A stretch of DNA of 7,672 bases, taken from Chloroflexota bacterium. Lineage in GTDB: Bacteria; Chloroflexota; Limnocylindria; P2-11E. Positions 1 through 5,674 of the stretch are shown in pieces. Every line of letters starts with the position of its first letter. Position 1 is the first letter of the stretch. Where the stretch lies: positions 1 to 7,672 of the forward strand of contig JANXXG010000268.1 of assembly GCA_025350745.1 (NCBI GenBank), given 5' to 3'. Position numbers and translations under genes: made by a program. Under the pieces are notes generated by a model that was given only the letters and a program-made list of their open reading frames with translations, ran no database searches and was not told where the DNA came from.

Positions 1-692
1 TCCACGATGAGGATGCCGAGACGGAGTCCTGCGGCAGCCCGGACCTTCGAGAACGTCTTCGTCACGACGATGTTGGGATGAGCACCGATCTGGGGAACGA
101 CCGTGTTCCCCGCAAAGTCGCTGTACGCCTCATCAACGAGCACGAGCGTCTCGGGGTAGCGTTCGGCGACCGCAAGGATGATCGCGTCGTCGATCAGGTT
201 GCCGGTCGGATTGTTCGGTGTCGTGAAACAGACGATGTTCGGCTTCGTCCGCTCCATCGCCGCGAGTGCGCCACGCATCGTGATCTCGTAGGGAAGTCCG
301 ACGTTCTCATCGACGCTCGTGCCCCCAGCGATCTGGGTGAGGCGGGCGTGCATCGTGTAGGTGGGTTGGAACAGGAGTGTCGTACGTCCGTGGCCGCCGA
401 AGACGAGGAACGTGTTGAGGAGCATCTCGTTGCTGCCGTTGCCGAAGATGAGCTGCTCCGGCTGGACGCCGTAGCGCTGCGCGAGCGCCGCACGAAGCTC
501 CGCGCTCGCGGCAGCGGTCGGATACCGGTTCAGAAGGATGTCGTTCAGCTCATCTGGTGAGAGATAGAGCCCGGCAGGGTGCGGGTCGGCCCACTCGTTG
601 GCGTTCACCCGTACCTCGGCGGCCATCTGCTGCGTCCGGTACGCCTGGAACGTCAAAAGATCCGCGCGCGGCCGGGGCAGGCGATCGCTCAT
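1..692 (-). CDS. hisC: Histidinol-phosphate aminotransferase HisC, N-terminal 230 codons (gene continues past the left edge)
   Basis: This is a PLP-dependent fold-type I aminotransferase that converts imidazole acetol phosphate plus glutamate to histidinol phosphate in cytosolic histidine synthesis. Visible landmarks: an N-terminal VNANEW segment (29-34), GNGSNE (85-90) where the family usually has GNGSDE, PNNPTGN (159-165), VDEAY (186-190, with the PLP-contacting Asp187 and Tyr190), and TFSK followed by AGLRLG (213-226). Lys216 is the Schiff-base lysine, almost the same position as Lys214 in E. coli HisC. The frame is open to base 1, so roughly the last third (about 130 residues in typical homologues) is missing from the window. 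The ATG at 690-692 is the natural start, 18 bp from the divergent cofD start. There is no room for a normal leader, so transcription is probably leaderless from the shared element at 699-705. The neighbouring hisZGD cluster on the same strand supports HisC over other aminotransferases. Confidence 0.93.
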   Translation of the reverse strand, partial: MSDRLPRPRADLLTFQAYRTQQMAAEVRVNANEWADPHPAGLYLSPDELNDILLNRYPTAAASAELRAALAQRYGVQPEQLIFGNGSNEMLLNTFLVFGGHGRTTLLFQPTYTMHARLTQIAGGTSVDENVGLPYEITMRGALAAMERTKPNIVCFTTPNNPTGNLIDDAIILAVAERYPETLVLVDEAYSDFAGNTVVPQIGAHPNIVVTKTFSKVRAAAGLRLGILIV

Positions 693-710
693 GTGCCATA
701 GCGTAGGGCG
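693..710. promoter_or_regulatory. Putative bidirectional leaderless promoter between hisC and cofD
   Basis: Only 18 bp separate two divergent ATG codons. The centre reads TAGCGTA (699-705), symmetric in the form TAnnnTA, so each strand carries a TAnnnT -10 hexamer. On the plus strand TAGCGT (699-704) lies at exactly -12 to -7 from the A of the cofD ATG. On the minus strand TACGCT (705-700) lies at -13 to -8 from the hisC ATG. This is the geometry of leaderless promoters described in Actinobacteria and Deinococcus. No good -35 was found for cofD. AGGACA at 730-725 on the minus strand resembles TTGACA, but with a long 19-bp spacer. Promoter function is inferred from position only. Confidence 0.6.
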
Positions 711-1634
711 ATGGAACGGATCGCTGTCCTGTGCGGCGGGGTCGGCGCGGCCCGCTTCCTCTCCGGCCTGGTCGATGTCGTGGACCCGGCCGGGGTCACG
801 GCGATCGTGAACGTCGCTGACGATGACGAGTTCCACGGCCTCCACGTATCACCCGATATCGACACCGTCCTCTACACCCTCGGCGGTCTCGTCCACGAGG
901 AGCAGGGCTGGGGCCGACGCGATGAGACGTTCAATGCCCAGTCCGAGCTCGCGCGCCTCGGCGAAGACGCGTGGTTCCGTCTTGGTGACCGCGACCTCGC
1001 GATGCACATCCACCGCACCCGGCTCCTTCGCGAGGGGCGATCACTGACGGAGGTCGTCGACGGCGTCCGGCGAGCGCTGGGCATCGGTGCGACGATCCTG
1101 CCCGCGACCGACAGCCCACAGCGCACCCGCGTCCGGACGGATGCGGGTTGGATCGGATTTCAGGAGTACTTCGTGCAGCGCCGCGCGGCCGACCTCGTGC
1201 GTGAGCTGCGGTTCGAGCCGGGGGCCACGCCGACCGGGGCCGTGCGCGCGGCGATCGCGGGAGCGGACATCATCGTGATCGCGCCGAGCAATCCCTTCGT
1301 CAGCATCGGTCCGATCCTCGCCCTCACCGGCCTGCGTGACCAGCTCCAGGAGGCCCGCGCGGCCGTCGTGGCGGTGAGCCCGATCGTCGGCGGCGCGGCG
1401 ATCAAGGGACCCGCCGCCGCCATGCTCGCGGCGTTCGGCTACGACGTTTCGGCGCTCGGGGTCGCCCGTCTCTACGCGGAGCTCGCTGATGCGTTCATCC
1501 TCGACACCGAGGACGCCGATCTCGCGCCGGCGATCGCGGCGCTCGGCCTCAGAACGAGCGTCGTACCCACGATCATGCGAGACCGCGCGACCCGCGCCGA
1601 CCTCGCGCGCGCGACCGTCGCGGCAGCGCGTTGA
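711..1634 (+). CDS. cofD: 2-phospho-L-lactate (or phosphoenolpyruvate) transferase CofD/FbiA, coenzyme F420 synthesis
   Basis: It transfers the activated phospho-three-carbon moiety from the guanylylated intermediate (LPPG, or the enolpyruvyl form EPPG) to the deazaflavin Fo, giving F420-0 or its dehydro form, in the cytosol. The 307-residue length is typical. Family signatures: the N-terminal glycine loop GGVGAARF (9-16), NVADDDEFHGL (34-44), VSPDIDT (46-52, with aspartates expected to bind metal), GDRDLAMHIHRT (92-103), PSNPFVSIGPIL (192-203) and SPIVGGAAIKGP (223-234). The ATG at 711 places a start directly before the glycine-loop strand, as in homologues. The stop overlaps the TTG start of cofC in a TTGA junction, so the two are surely co-expressed. 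Sequence alone does not show whether 2-phospholactate or PEP is the substrate. The Fo synthase and F420 glutamate ligase genes are not in this window. Confidence 0.93.
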   Translation: MERIAVLCGGVGAARFLSGLVDVVDPAGVTAIVNVADDDEFHGLHVSPDIDTVLYTLGGLVHEEQGWGRRDETFNAQSELARLGEDAWFRLGDRDLAMHIHRTRLLREGRSLTEVVDGVRRALGIGATILPATDSPQRTRVRTDAGWIGFQEYFVQRRAADLVRELRFEPGATPTGAVRAAIAGADIIVIAPSNPFVSIGPILALTGLRDQLQEARAAVVAVSPIVGGAAIKGPAAAMLAAFGYDVSALGVARLYAELADAFILDTEDADLAPAIAALGLRTSVVPTIMRDRATRADLARATVAAAR

Positions 1635-2335
1635 CCGCGGTCGCGATCGTCGTCGTTGCGCGCGATCCGCGCCGAGCGAAGACCCGCCTCCGATCGGTCC
1701 TCGCGCCACGGCAGCGGGCCTCGCTCGCTCTCGCGATGCTCGACGACGTCGTCGGAGCGGCGACCAGGACCCGATCCACCGTTCTTGTGGTGACCGATTC
1801 GCGCTCGGTCGCAGCCCGGGTGCGACGGCTCGGCGCGCGAGCCACGGTCGCGCCTGCCCGCGGCACCCGGGACGGAGCCGCGCGGGGCCTCAAGCTGGCG
1901 GAGCGAGCCGGCGCAGATGCGGCTCTGGTCATCGCGGCTGACCTTCCATTCGCCGCCCCGGCCGACCTCCGGCGGGTGATCGCGGCGGGTCGCCGTGCCG
2001 ACATCGTCATCGTCCCGGACCAGGACCGCGTGGGGACCAACGCGCTGTTCCTCCGGCCACCGTCACGCATTGCGCCGCTCTTCGGGCACCGCAGTCTCGA
2101 GGCGCATCGCCGGGCCGCGGGCCTGCGGGGCACGGTGCTTCGGGTCGCGGGGCTCGGACGCGATATCGATACTCCGGACGATCTGCGCGCGCTCCAGCGG
2201 TCGAAGCGCCGGGCAGGGATCAACACGCGGCGCGCGCTGGCGGCGATCGCTAGCGCCGCAGCTCCATCGACGCGGCGTGGAAGTCCATCCCCTCGTGGCG
2301 CGCGATCGCGGAACCCGCCGTCGCCGCCGCGCTGA
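1631..2335 (+). CDS. cofC: 2-phospho-L-lactate (or PEP) guanylyltransferase CofC/FbiD
   Basis: This MobA-like nucleotidyltransferase couples GTP to a phospho-three-carbon acid, forming the donor used by CofD. Landmarks: KTRL after the N-terminal strand (17-20), the segment ending MLDDV (36-40), AADLP (102-106), VGTNAL (134-139), FGHRSLEAH (151-159) and DIDTPDDL (178-185). The TTG at 1631 is the only usable start that keeps the N-terminal beta strand. It overlaps the cofD stop (TTGA), and no Shine-Dalgarno is evident, so translation is probably coupled to cofD. The recognisable domain ends near residue 190. Residues 207-234, rich in Ser, Pro and Arg, are encoded over the 3' end of the convergent hisD gene and look like read-through into an arbitrary frame rather than a functional domain. 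The TGA at 2333-2335 is nevertheless the first in-frame stop. Confidence 0.9.
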   Translation: MTAVAIVVVARDPRRAKTRLRSVLAPRQRASLALAMLDDVVGAATRTRSTVLVVTDSRSVAARVRRLGARATVAPARGTRDGAARGLKLAERAGADAALVIAADLPFAAPADLRRVIAAGRRADIVIVPDQDRVGTNALFLRPPSRIAPLFGHRSLEAHRRAAGLRGTVLRVAGLGRDIDTPDDLRALQRSKRRAGINTRRALAAIASAAAPSTRRGSPSPRGARSRNPPSPPR

Positions 2336-3494
2336 CGTCCCCGCGCGCGGTCACGTGGGTGGACCAGCGAACGAAGTCCTCGACGCGCAGCGGCGATGAC
2401 CACCGCGCGGAGCCACCCGTGGGCAGGCAGTGGTTCGAGCCGGCCACGTAATCGCCAAAGGCCACCGCGCTCTTGGTGCCGATGAACACCGCGCCGGCGT
2501 TGCGGGTCAGCTTCGCCAAGCGTGCCGCACGCGTGCCCGCCAGGTGCAGGTGCTCCGGCGCGGCGAACGCTGCGGCCTCGACAGCCGCTTCGAGCGACGG
2601 GACCCGATAGAGAGCGATCGTCCCATCGCGTGAACCGACCCGCGACACGACCGCCGCGACGACGGCGAGCAGCCCCTCGTCATCACTGAGGAGCGCCGCG
2701 AACGGCTCGCCGCCGTGCTCGGCCTGCGCCTCGAGGTCCAGGATCACCGCAGTCGGGTCGGCGTCTCGCGAGCCGATGACGATGAGCTCGCTCGGGCCCT
2801 GGAGCGCATCGATCCCGACGTCCGCGGAGACGAGCCACTTCGCGGCTGCGGTGTATGCGTTGCCCGGGCCGGCGACGAGGTCGACCGCCGGTAGGAGCTT
2901 TGTGCCGTACGCCAACGCGGCGACCGCTGCCGCGCCCCCGGCCCGATAGAGACCGACCGCGCCCACCTTCATCGCGGCGTACGCGAGCGCCGGGTCGATC
3001 TCGCCCCCGGCCGCCATCGGGGAAACGAGCACGAGCTCCCCCACGCCCGCGACCTTCGCGGGGACGCCGATCATCAGGGCCGTCGAGGGGTACGCCACCG
3101 TTCCGCGGGGCACACAGCCGCCCACCCGCGCGAGCGGCTGTGGAAGGAGGGTCTCGCTGAACGCGCCGCGCTGATGCCGGACCGGCTTCGGCTTCTGCTT
3201 CGCGTGGAAGGCGAGGATCGCCTCGTGCGACAGGTCCAGCGCCCGCCGGAGCTCCGGCTCACAGCCGCGAGCTGCGCTGCGTAGCGCGCGGGCATCGACC
3301 CAGAGATCGCGGGAGGTGGCCGCTCTGCGATCGAAGCGGCGCACGCTCGTCAGCACCGCCGCGTCGCCGCGCCGCTTCACGTCCGCGACGGTCTTCCGTA
3401 CCGACGCGAGCAGCGCGTCATCGAAGGCCGACGCGTTCCGGCGCCGGGCCACGTCCCTCTTGAAGCGGGCAAGGTCACCCACAGCGATCCTCAC
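2250..3494 (-). CDS. hisD: Histidinol dehydrogenase HisD
   Basis: This zinc enzyme catalyses the last two oxidations of histidine synthesis (L-histidinol to L-histidinal to L-histidine, using NAD+). Numbered from the GTG at 3494 (414 residues), the zinc ligands and catalytic residues are all present: Gln257 and His260 in QAEHGG, Glu314-His315 in APEHLH, Asp348 in FGDYVAGSNH, and His406 in EGMDFH. These match E. coli Q259, H262, E326, H327, D360 and H419. GPGNAY lies at 209-214. I prefer GTG 3494 because it forms a GTGA overlap with the hisG stop, the same junction as hisZ-hisG, and gives the N-terminus MRIAVGD. A longer reading from GTG 3509 would add five residues. Neither start has a clear Shine-Dalgarno, so coupling to hisG is likely. 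The 3' end overlaps cofC tail-to-tail by 86 bp. Confidence 0.94.
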   Translation of the reverse strand: MRIAVGDLARFKRDVARRRNASAFDDALLASVRKTVADVKRRGDAAVLTSVRRFDRRAATSRDLWVDARALRSAARGCEPELRRALDLSHEAILAFHAKQKPKPVRHQRGAFSETLLPQPLARVGGCVPRGTVAYPSTALMIGVPAKVAGVGELVLVSPMAAGGEIDPALAYAAMKVGAVGLYRAGGAAAVAALAYGTKLLPAVDLVAGPGNAYTAAAKWLVSADVGIDALQGPSELIVIGSRDADPTAVILDLEAQAEHGGEPFAALLSDDEGLLAVVAAVVSRVGSRDGTIALYRVPSLEAAVEAAAFAAPEHLHLAGTRAARLAKLTRNAGAVFIGTKSAVAFGDYVAGSNHCLPTGGSARWSSPLRVEDFVRWSTHVTARGDVSAAATAGSAIARHEGMDFHAASMELRR

Positions 3495-4135
3495 CGCGTC
3501 GCGACCCACGTCTCGAGCGAAGCCGCGAGCGCGGCGATGGCCGCCCGGTCCCGAGCGTAGCTCGCGCGGTTCGCGATGAGCCGCGCCGTGCAGGTGGCGA
3601 TCTCCTCGACGATGGCGAGCCTGTTCTCCTTCAAGGTGCGACCGGTGCCGACCAGATCGACGATCCAGTCGGAGAGGCCGACCTGCGGAGCAAGCTCCAC
3701 CGATCCGCTCAGCTTGATGATCTCGACCTGCACTCCGCGGCGCTGAAAATGCCGCTCGGCGACATGCGGATATTTCGTCGCGACCTCGAGCGAACCGAGG
3801 TGACGGTATTCGTCGAGCGAACGGTCGATCGAGTCCTGCGGCGCAGCAACGACGAATCGGCAGGTCCCGTAGCCGAGGTCGACCAGCTCAAGCACGTCAG
3901 CCTCGCTCTCCATGAGCACGTCCTTGCCGGTGACCCCGAGATCGGCCGCGCCGTGCGACACGTACGTCGGCACATCGCTGGGGCGACAGAGGACGTATTC
4001 GACCGCTCCCGCAGGCACGACGAGGCGGCGATCGCTTCCGTCGAGACCGGCGATCGAAAGCCCGGCCGCCGCAAGCGCCACCTTCGTCTCGGCGAAGATC
4101 GCACCCTGTGCGAGCGCGATGCGCAGCGGGCTCAC
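3491..4135 (-). CDS. hisG: ATP phosphoribosyltransferase catalytic subunit, short form, HisG(S)
   Basis: It performs the first committed step of histidine synthesis, joining ATP and PRPP to give phosphoribosyl-ATP. At 214 residues it is the short form, which lacks the C-terminal ACT-like regulatory domain of long HisG (about 280-300 residues) and needs HisZ for activity and histidine feedback. HisZ is encoded immediately upstream. Landmarks: the N-terminal strand LRIALAQGAIF (4-14), VPTYVSHGAADLGVTGKD (55-72), and the PRPP-binding segment DLVGTGRTLKEN (160-171). The GTG start (4135-4133) overlaps the hisZ TGA (GTGA). A weak AGGA sits about 8-11 bases upstream. The next gene, hisD, starts within the last four bases of hisG. 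Confidence 0.94.
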   Translation of the reverse strand: MSPLRIALAQGAIFAETKVALAAAGLSIAGLDGSDRRLVVPAGAVEYVLCRPSDVPTYVSHGAADLGVTGKDVLMESEADVLELVDLGYGTCRFVVAAPQDSIDRSLDEYRHLGSLEVATKYPHVAERHFQRRGVQVEIIKLSGSVELAPQVGLSDWIVDLVGTGRTLKENRLAIVEEIATCTARLIANRASYARDRAAIAALAASLETWVATR

Positions 4136-5364
4136 GACGCCGTCCTGGTGAGCAGCGTGGCGAGCGCCTCGAGCTCGCGTGTCACGCCCTCGTAATGGAC
4201 GTGACCCGCGTCAACGACCGTGGCCCGGTGGACGTCCTGACCGGCGTGCTCCGCGACATCGCCGATGGCGACGGCGACGCCGAGCGTCCGAAGGTGCGCG
4301 GCCGCTGCGAGCGTCGCCGCATCGCTGGCGGCGGGCGCGAGCACCAGCAGCGGCGCCCCGGACTGCGGCTGCCATCCGGCGGCGACCACCGCCTGGTGCA
4401 GGTGCGGGACCGCGATGCCGAAACCTGTCGCCGGACGGTCCGTCCCGAACCGCGCGAGCAAGCCGTCGTACCGGCCGCCGGCGGCGATCGCGAACCCGAG
4501 GCCCCGGGCCGTGACCTGGAAGACGATGCCCGAGTAGTACGGAAGCGCGGGCACGAAGCCGAGATCGAAGCGGATCGCCCCGCCCACTCCGGCCGCCTGG
4601 AGCAGCGGCCCGAGCGCCTCGAGGGTCGCGAGCGCTTTCTGCGAAGCCGCTGGCGCGTTCTTCCCGAGGGTACCGAGGTCGGTCGACCGGTGCCGCAATC
4701 CGCGCTCGAGCGCGCTCGTGCGCGCGGCGCTCAGCCCCGCTGCGCGTGCAAGCGCGATGGCCGAAACGAGATCGCCGGCCCGAGCTGCGGAGGCGACCGC
4801 GTCACGCGCGGCAGGTTCGAGCTCGTCGGTGAATCCACCCAAGAAGCCGACGTGCCCGATGTCGATCTCGGCCGTGCGCAGTCCGCAGCGCGCGAGCGCA
4901 TCCGCGAGGAGCGCGACGACCTCCGCATCGGCCCGAAGGCTCGGGTCGCCGATGAGCTCGATACCGGCCTGGTCGTACTCGCGTTCGGAGCCGCGCATCG
5001 ATGCTTCTTCGCGGAAGATCGGCGCGAAGTAGGCGAGGCGCAGCGCGGCCGCCGCGTCGCGATAGCGCTGGGCCACGACCCGGGCGACCGCGGTCGTGAC
5101 GTCGGGCCGGAGCGCGAGCAGCCGGCCGTCGCGGTCGAGGAAGCGCAGCATCCGCTGCTCCGCGAGCGTTCCGGTCGCGAACTCGACGGTCGGCGGCTCG
5201 AGCGGCACATAGCCATACCCGGCGAACGTCTCCATGAGCGTGCGCTCGATGGCCTGGAGCTCGCGCGCCTCGGTCGGAAGGATGTCGCGAAAGCCTCGCG
5301 GAAGCGCGAGACTGCTCGATGGGTCGATGGCCGCACCCCGTTCATCGCTGCTTGGAAAGGTCAA
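4132..5364 (-). CDS. hisZ: ATP phosphoribosyltransferase regulatory subunit HisZ (HisRS-like)
   Basis: It is a catalytically inactive paralogue of histidyl-tRNA synthetase that forms a complex with short HisG and carries histidine feedback regulation. Class II synthetase features: LPRGFRDILP (21-30), LRPDVT (85-90), a motif 2-like region YFAPIFREEASMRG followed by REYDQAG (112-134), AAGGRYDGLLARFG (294-307) and motif 3-like ATGFGIAVPHL (312-322). Genuine HisRS has an RGLDYY signature with an essential arginine. Here the equivalent is PALPYYSG (272-279), without the arginine, which together with the adjacent hisG favours HisZ over a synthetase. A degenerate anticodon-domain-like tail follows (about 337-410), so this is a long HisZ. 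The start is forced: TTG 5364 is the only start between an in-frame TAG (5376-5374) and the essential N-terminal motif. It heads the hisZGD operon. Confidence 0.9.
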   Translation of the reverse strand: MTFPSSDERGAAIDPSSSLALPRGFRDILPTEARELQAIERTLMETFAGYGYVPLEPPTVEFATGTLAEQRMLRFLDRDGRLLALRPDVTTAVARVVAQRYRDAAAALRLAYFAPIFREEASMRGSEREYDQAGIELIGDPSLRADAEVVALLADALARCGLRTAEIDIGHVGFLGGFTDELEPAARDAVASAARAGDLVSAIALARAAGLSAARTSALERGLRHRSTDLGTLGKNAPAASQKALATLEALGPLLQAAGVGGAIRFDLGFVPALPYYSGIVFQVTARGLGFAIAAGGRYDGLLARFGTDRPATGFGIAVPHLHQAVVAAGWQPQSGAPLLVLAPAASDAATLAAAAHLRTLGVAVAIGDVAEHAGQDVHRATVVDAGHVHYEGVTRELEALATLLTRTAS

Positions 5365-5386
5365 TCCTAGGTTCTACGGTCTGGAC
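5352..5386. promoter_or_regulatory. Putative divergent promoters for the 95-residue membrane protein (+) and hisZ (-)
   Basis: On the plus strand, TTGGAA (5352-5357, 4 of 6 to TTGACA), a 17-bp spacer and TACGGT (5375-5380, form TAnnnT) place the expected transcription start on A5387, the first base of the ATG. On the minus strand, TAGAAC (5376-5371, 4 of 6 to TATAAT) sits at exactly -12 to -7 from the hisZ TTG. The two -10 elements share the TA at 5375-5376, so polymerase could serve only one direction at a time. The plus-strand promoter is the best-formed in the window; the minus-strand one is weaker. No histidine attenuator or leader peptide can fit before hisZ. Confidence 0.6.
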
Positions 5387-5674
5387 ATGGCCCGGTGGAT
5401 GGCATGGCTCTCGGCGATCGCTGCGGTCGTCGTCGCGCTCGCCCTCGGCGAACGCGCTACCGGCTGGACGCTCTGGTCGTTCGTGCCGCTGGTCGCCCCG
5501 CTCGCCGTCAGGGCGAAAAGCCAGGGGTCGTCGCGAGCGCCGGGCGTGATCGCAGCCGCGATGGTGGTCGAGGCGACCGCGATCGTGAGCTCCGGACAGG
5601 GCTCCCTCTACGCGCTCGTCGTGGCGCCGGTGCTCCTGGTCTGCTTCATGACGACGACCGCGATCGAGGGCTAG
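5387..5674 (+). CDS. Small four-helix integral membrane protein, function unknown
   Basis: A 95-residue hydrophobic protein of no family I can name. Four likely membrane helices: about 4-21, 27-42, 52-69 and 73-92, with short loops and a basic Arg/Lys stretch (42-50) between helices 2 and 3 that should be cytoplasmic. Helix 3 carries a buried Glu62. A longer reading from 5234 is possible, but it would run across hisZ and add a non-membrane, arginine- and serine-rich N-terminus. The ATG at 5387 is preferred because helix 1 follows at once and a well-placed -10 precedes it. The middle and C-terminal parts share W-S-x2-P-x6-V-R and E-x-T-x3-S-x-G with the protein at 7218-7664, so the two are probably paralogues. 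It ends at TAG inside a CTAG that also supplies the stop of the convergent gene. Confidence 0.72.
   Translation: MARWMAWLSAIAAVVVALALGERATGWTLWSFVPLVAPLAVRAKSQGSSRAPGVIAAAMVVEATAIVSSGQGSLYALVVAPVLLVCFMTTTAIEG

Noticed and set aside
78..560. 160-codon plus-strand frame within hisC
   Set aside because: It is antisense to the PLP-enzyme motifs of hisC and has no motif of its own.
1041..1709. 222-codon minus-strand frame opposite cofD
   Set aside because: A shadow of cofD rich in Arg, Gly and Asp, with no recognisable domain.
1573..2403. 276-codon minus-strand frame opposite cofC
   Set aside because: Almost entirely Arg, Ala and Ser. cofC on the plus strand has all its family motifs in order, and the frame also crosses the ends of cofD and hisD.
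4132..5364. hisZ as a genuine histidyl-tRNA synthetase (hisS)
   Set aside because: The RGLDYY-type arginine signature is replaced by PALPYY, the anticodon-domain tail is degenerate, and it is coupled to a short HisG that requires HisZ.
4108..5370. 420-codon open frame on the plus strand, opposite hisZ
   Set aside because: It lies antisense to a gene with clear HisZ motifs. Its translation is a low-complexity Arg/Gly/Glu mixture typical of a GC-rich shadow frame, with no hydrophobic core pattern.
5365..5386. Histidine attenuator, T-box or leader peptide ahead of hisZ
   Set aside because: Only 22 bp separate hisZ from the divergent gene. No His-codon run or stem-loop series fits there, and none was noticed inside the neighbouring gene.
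5234..5386. N-terminal extension of the 95-residue membrane protein from an ATG at 5234
   Set aside because: The extension would lie wholly over the hisZ 5' end, is Ser/Arg-rich with no membrane character, and ignores the well-placed promoter and ATG at 5387.
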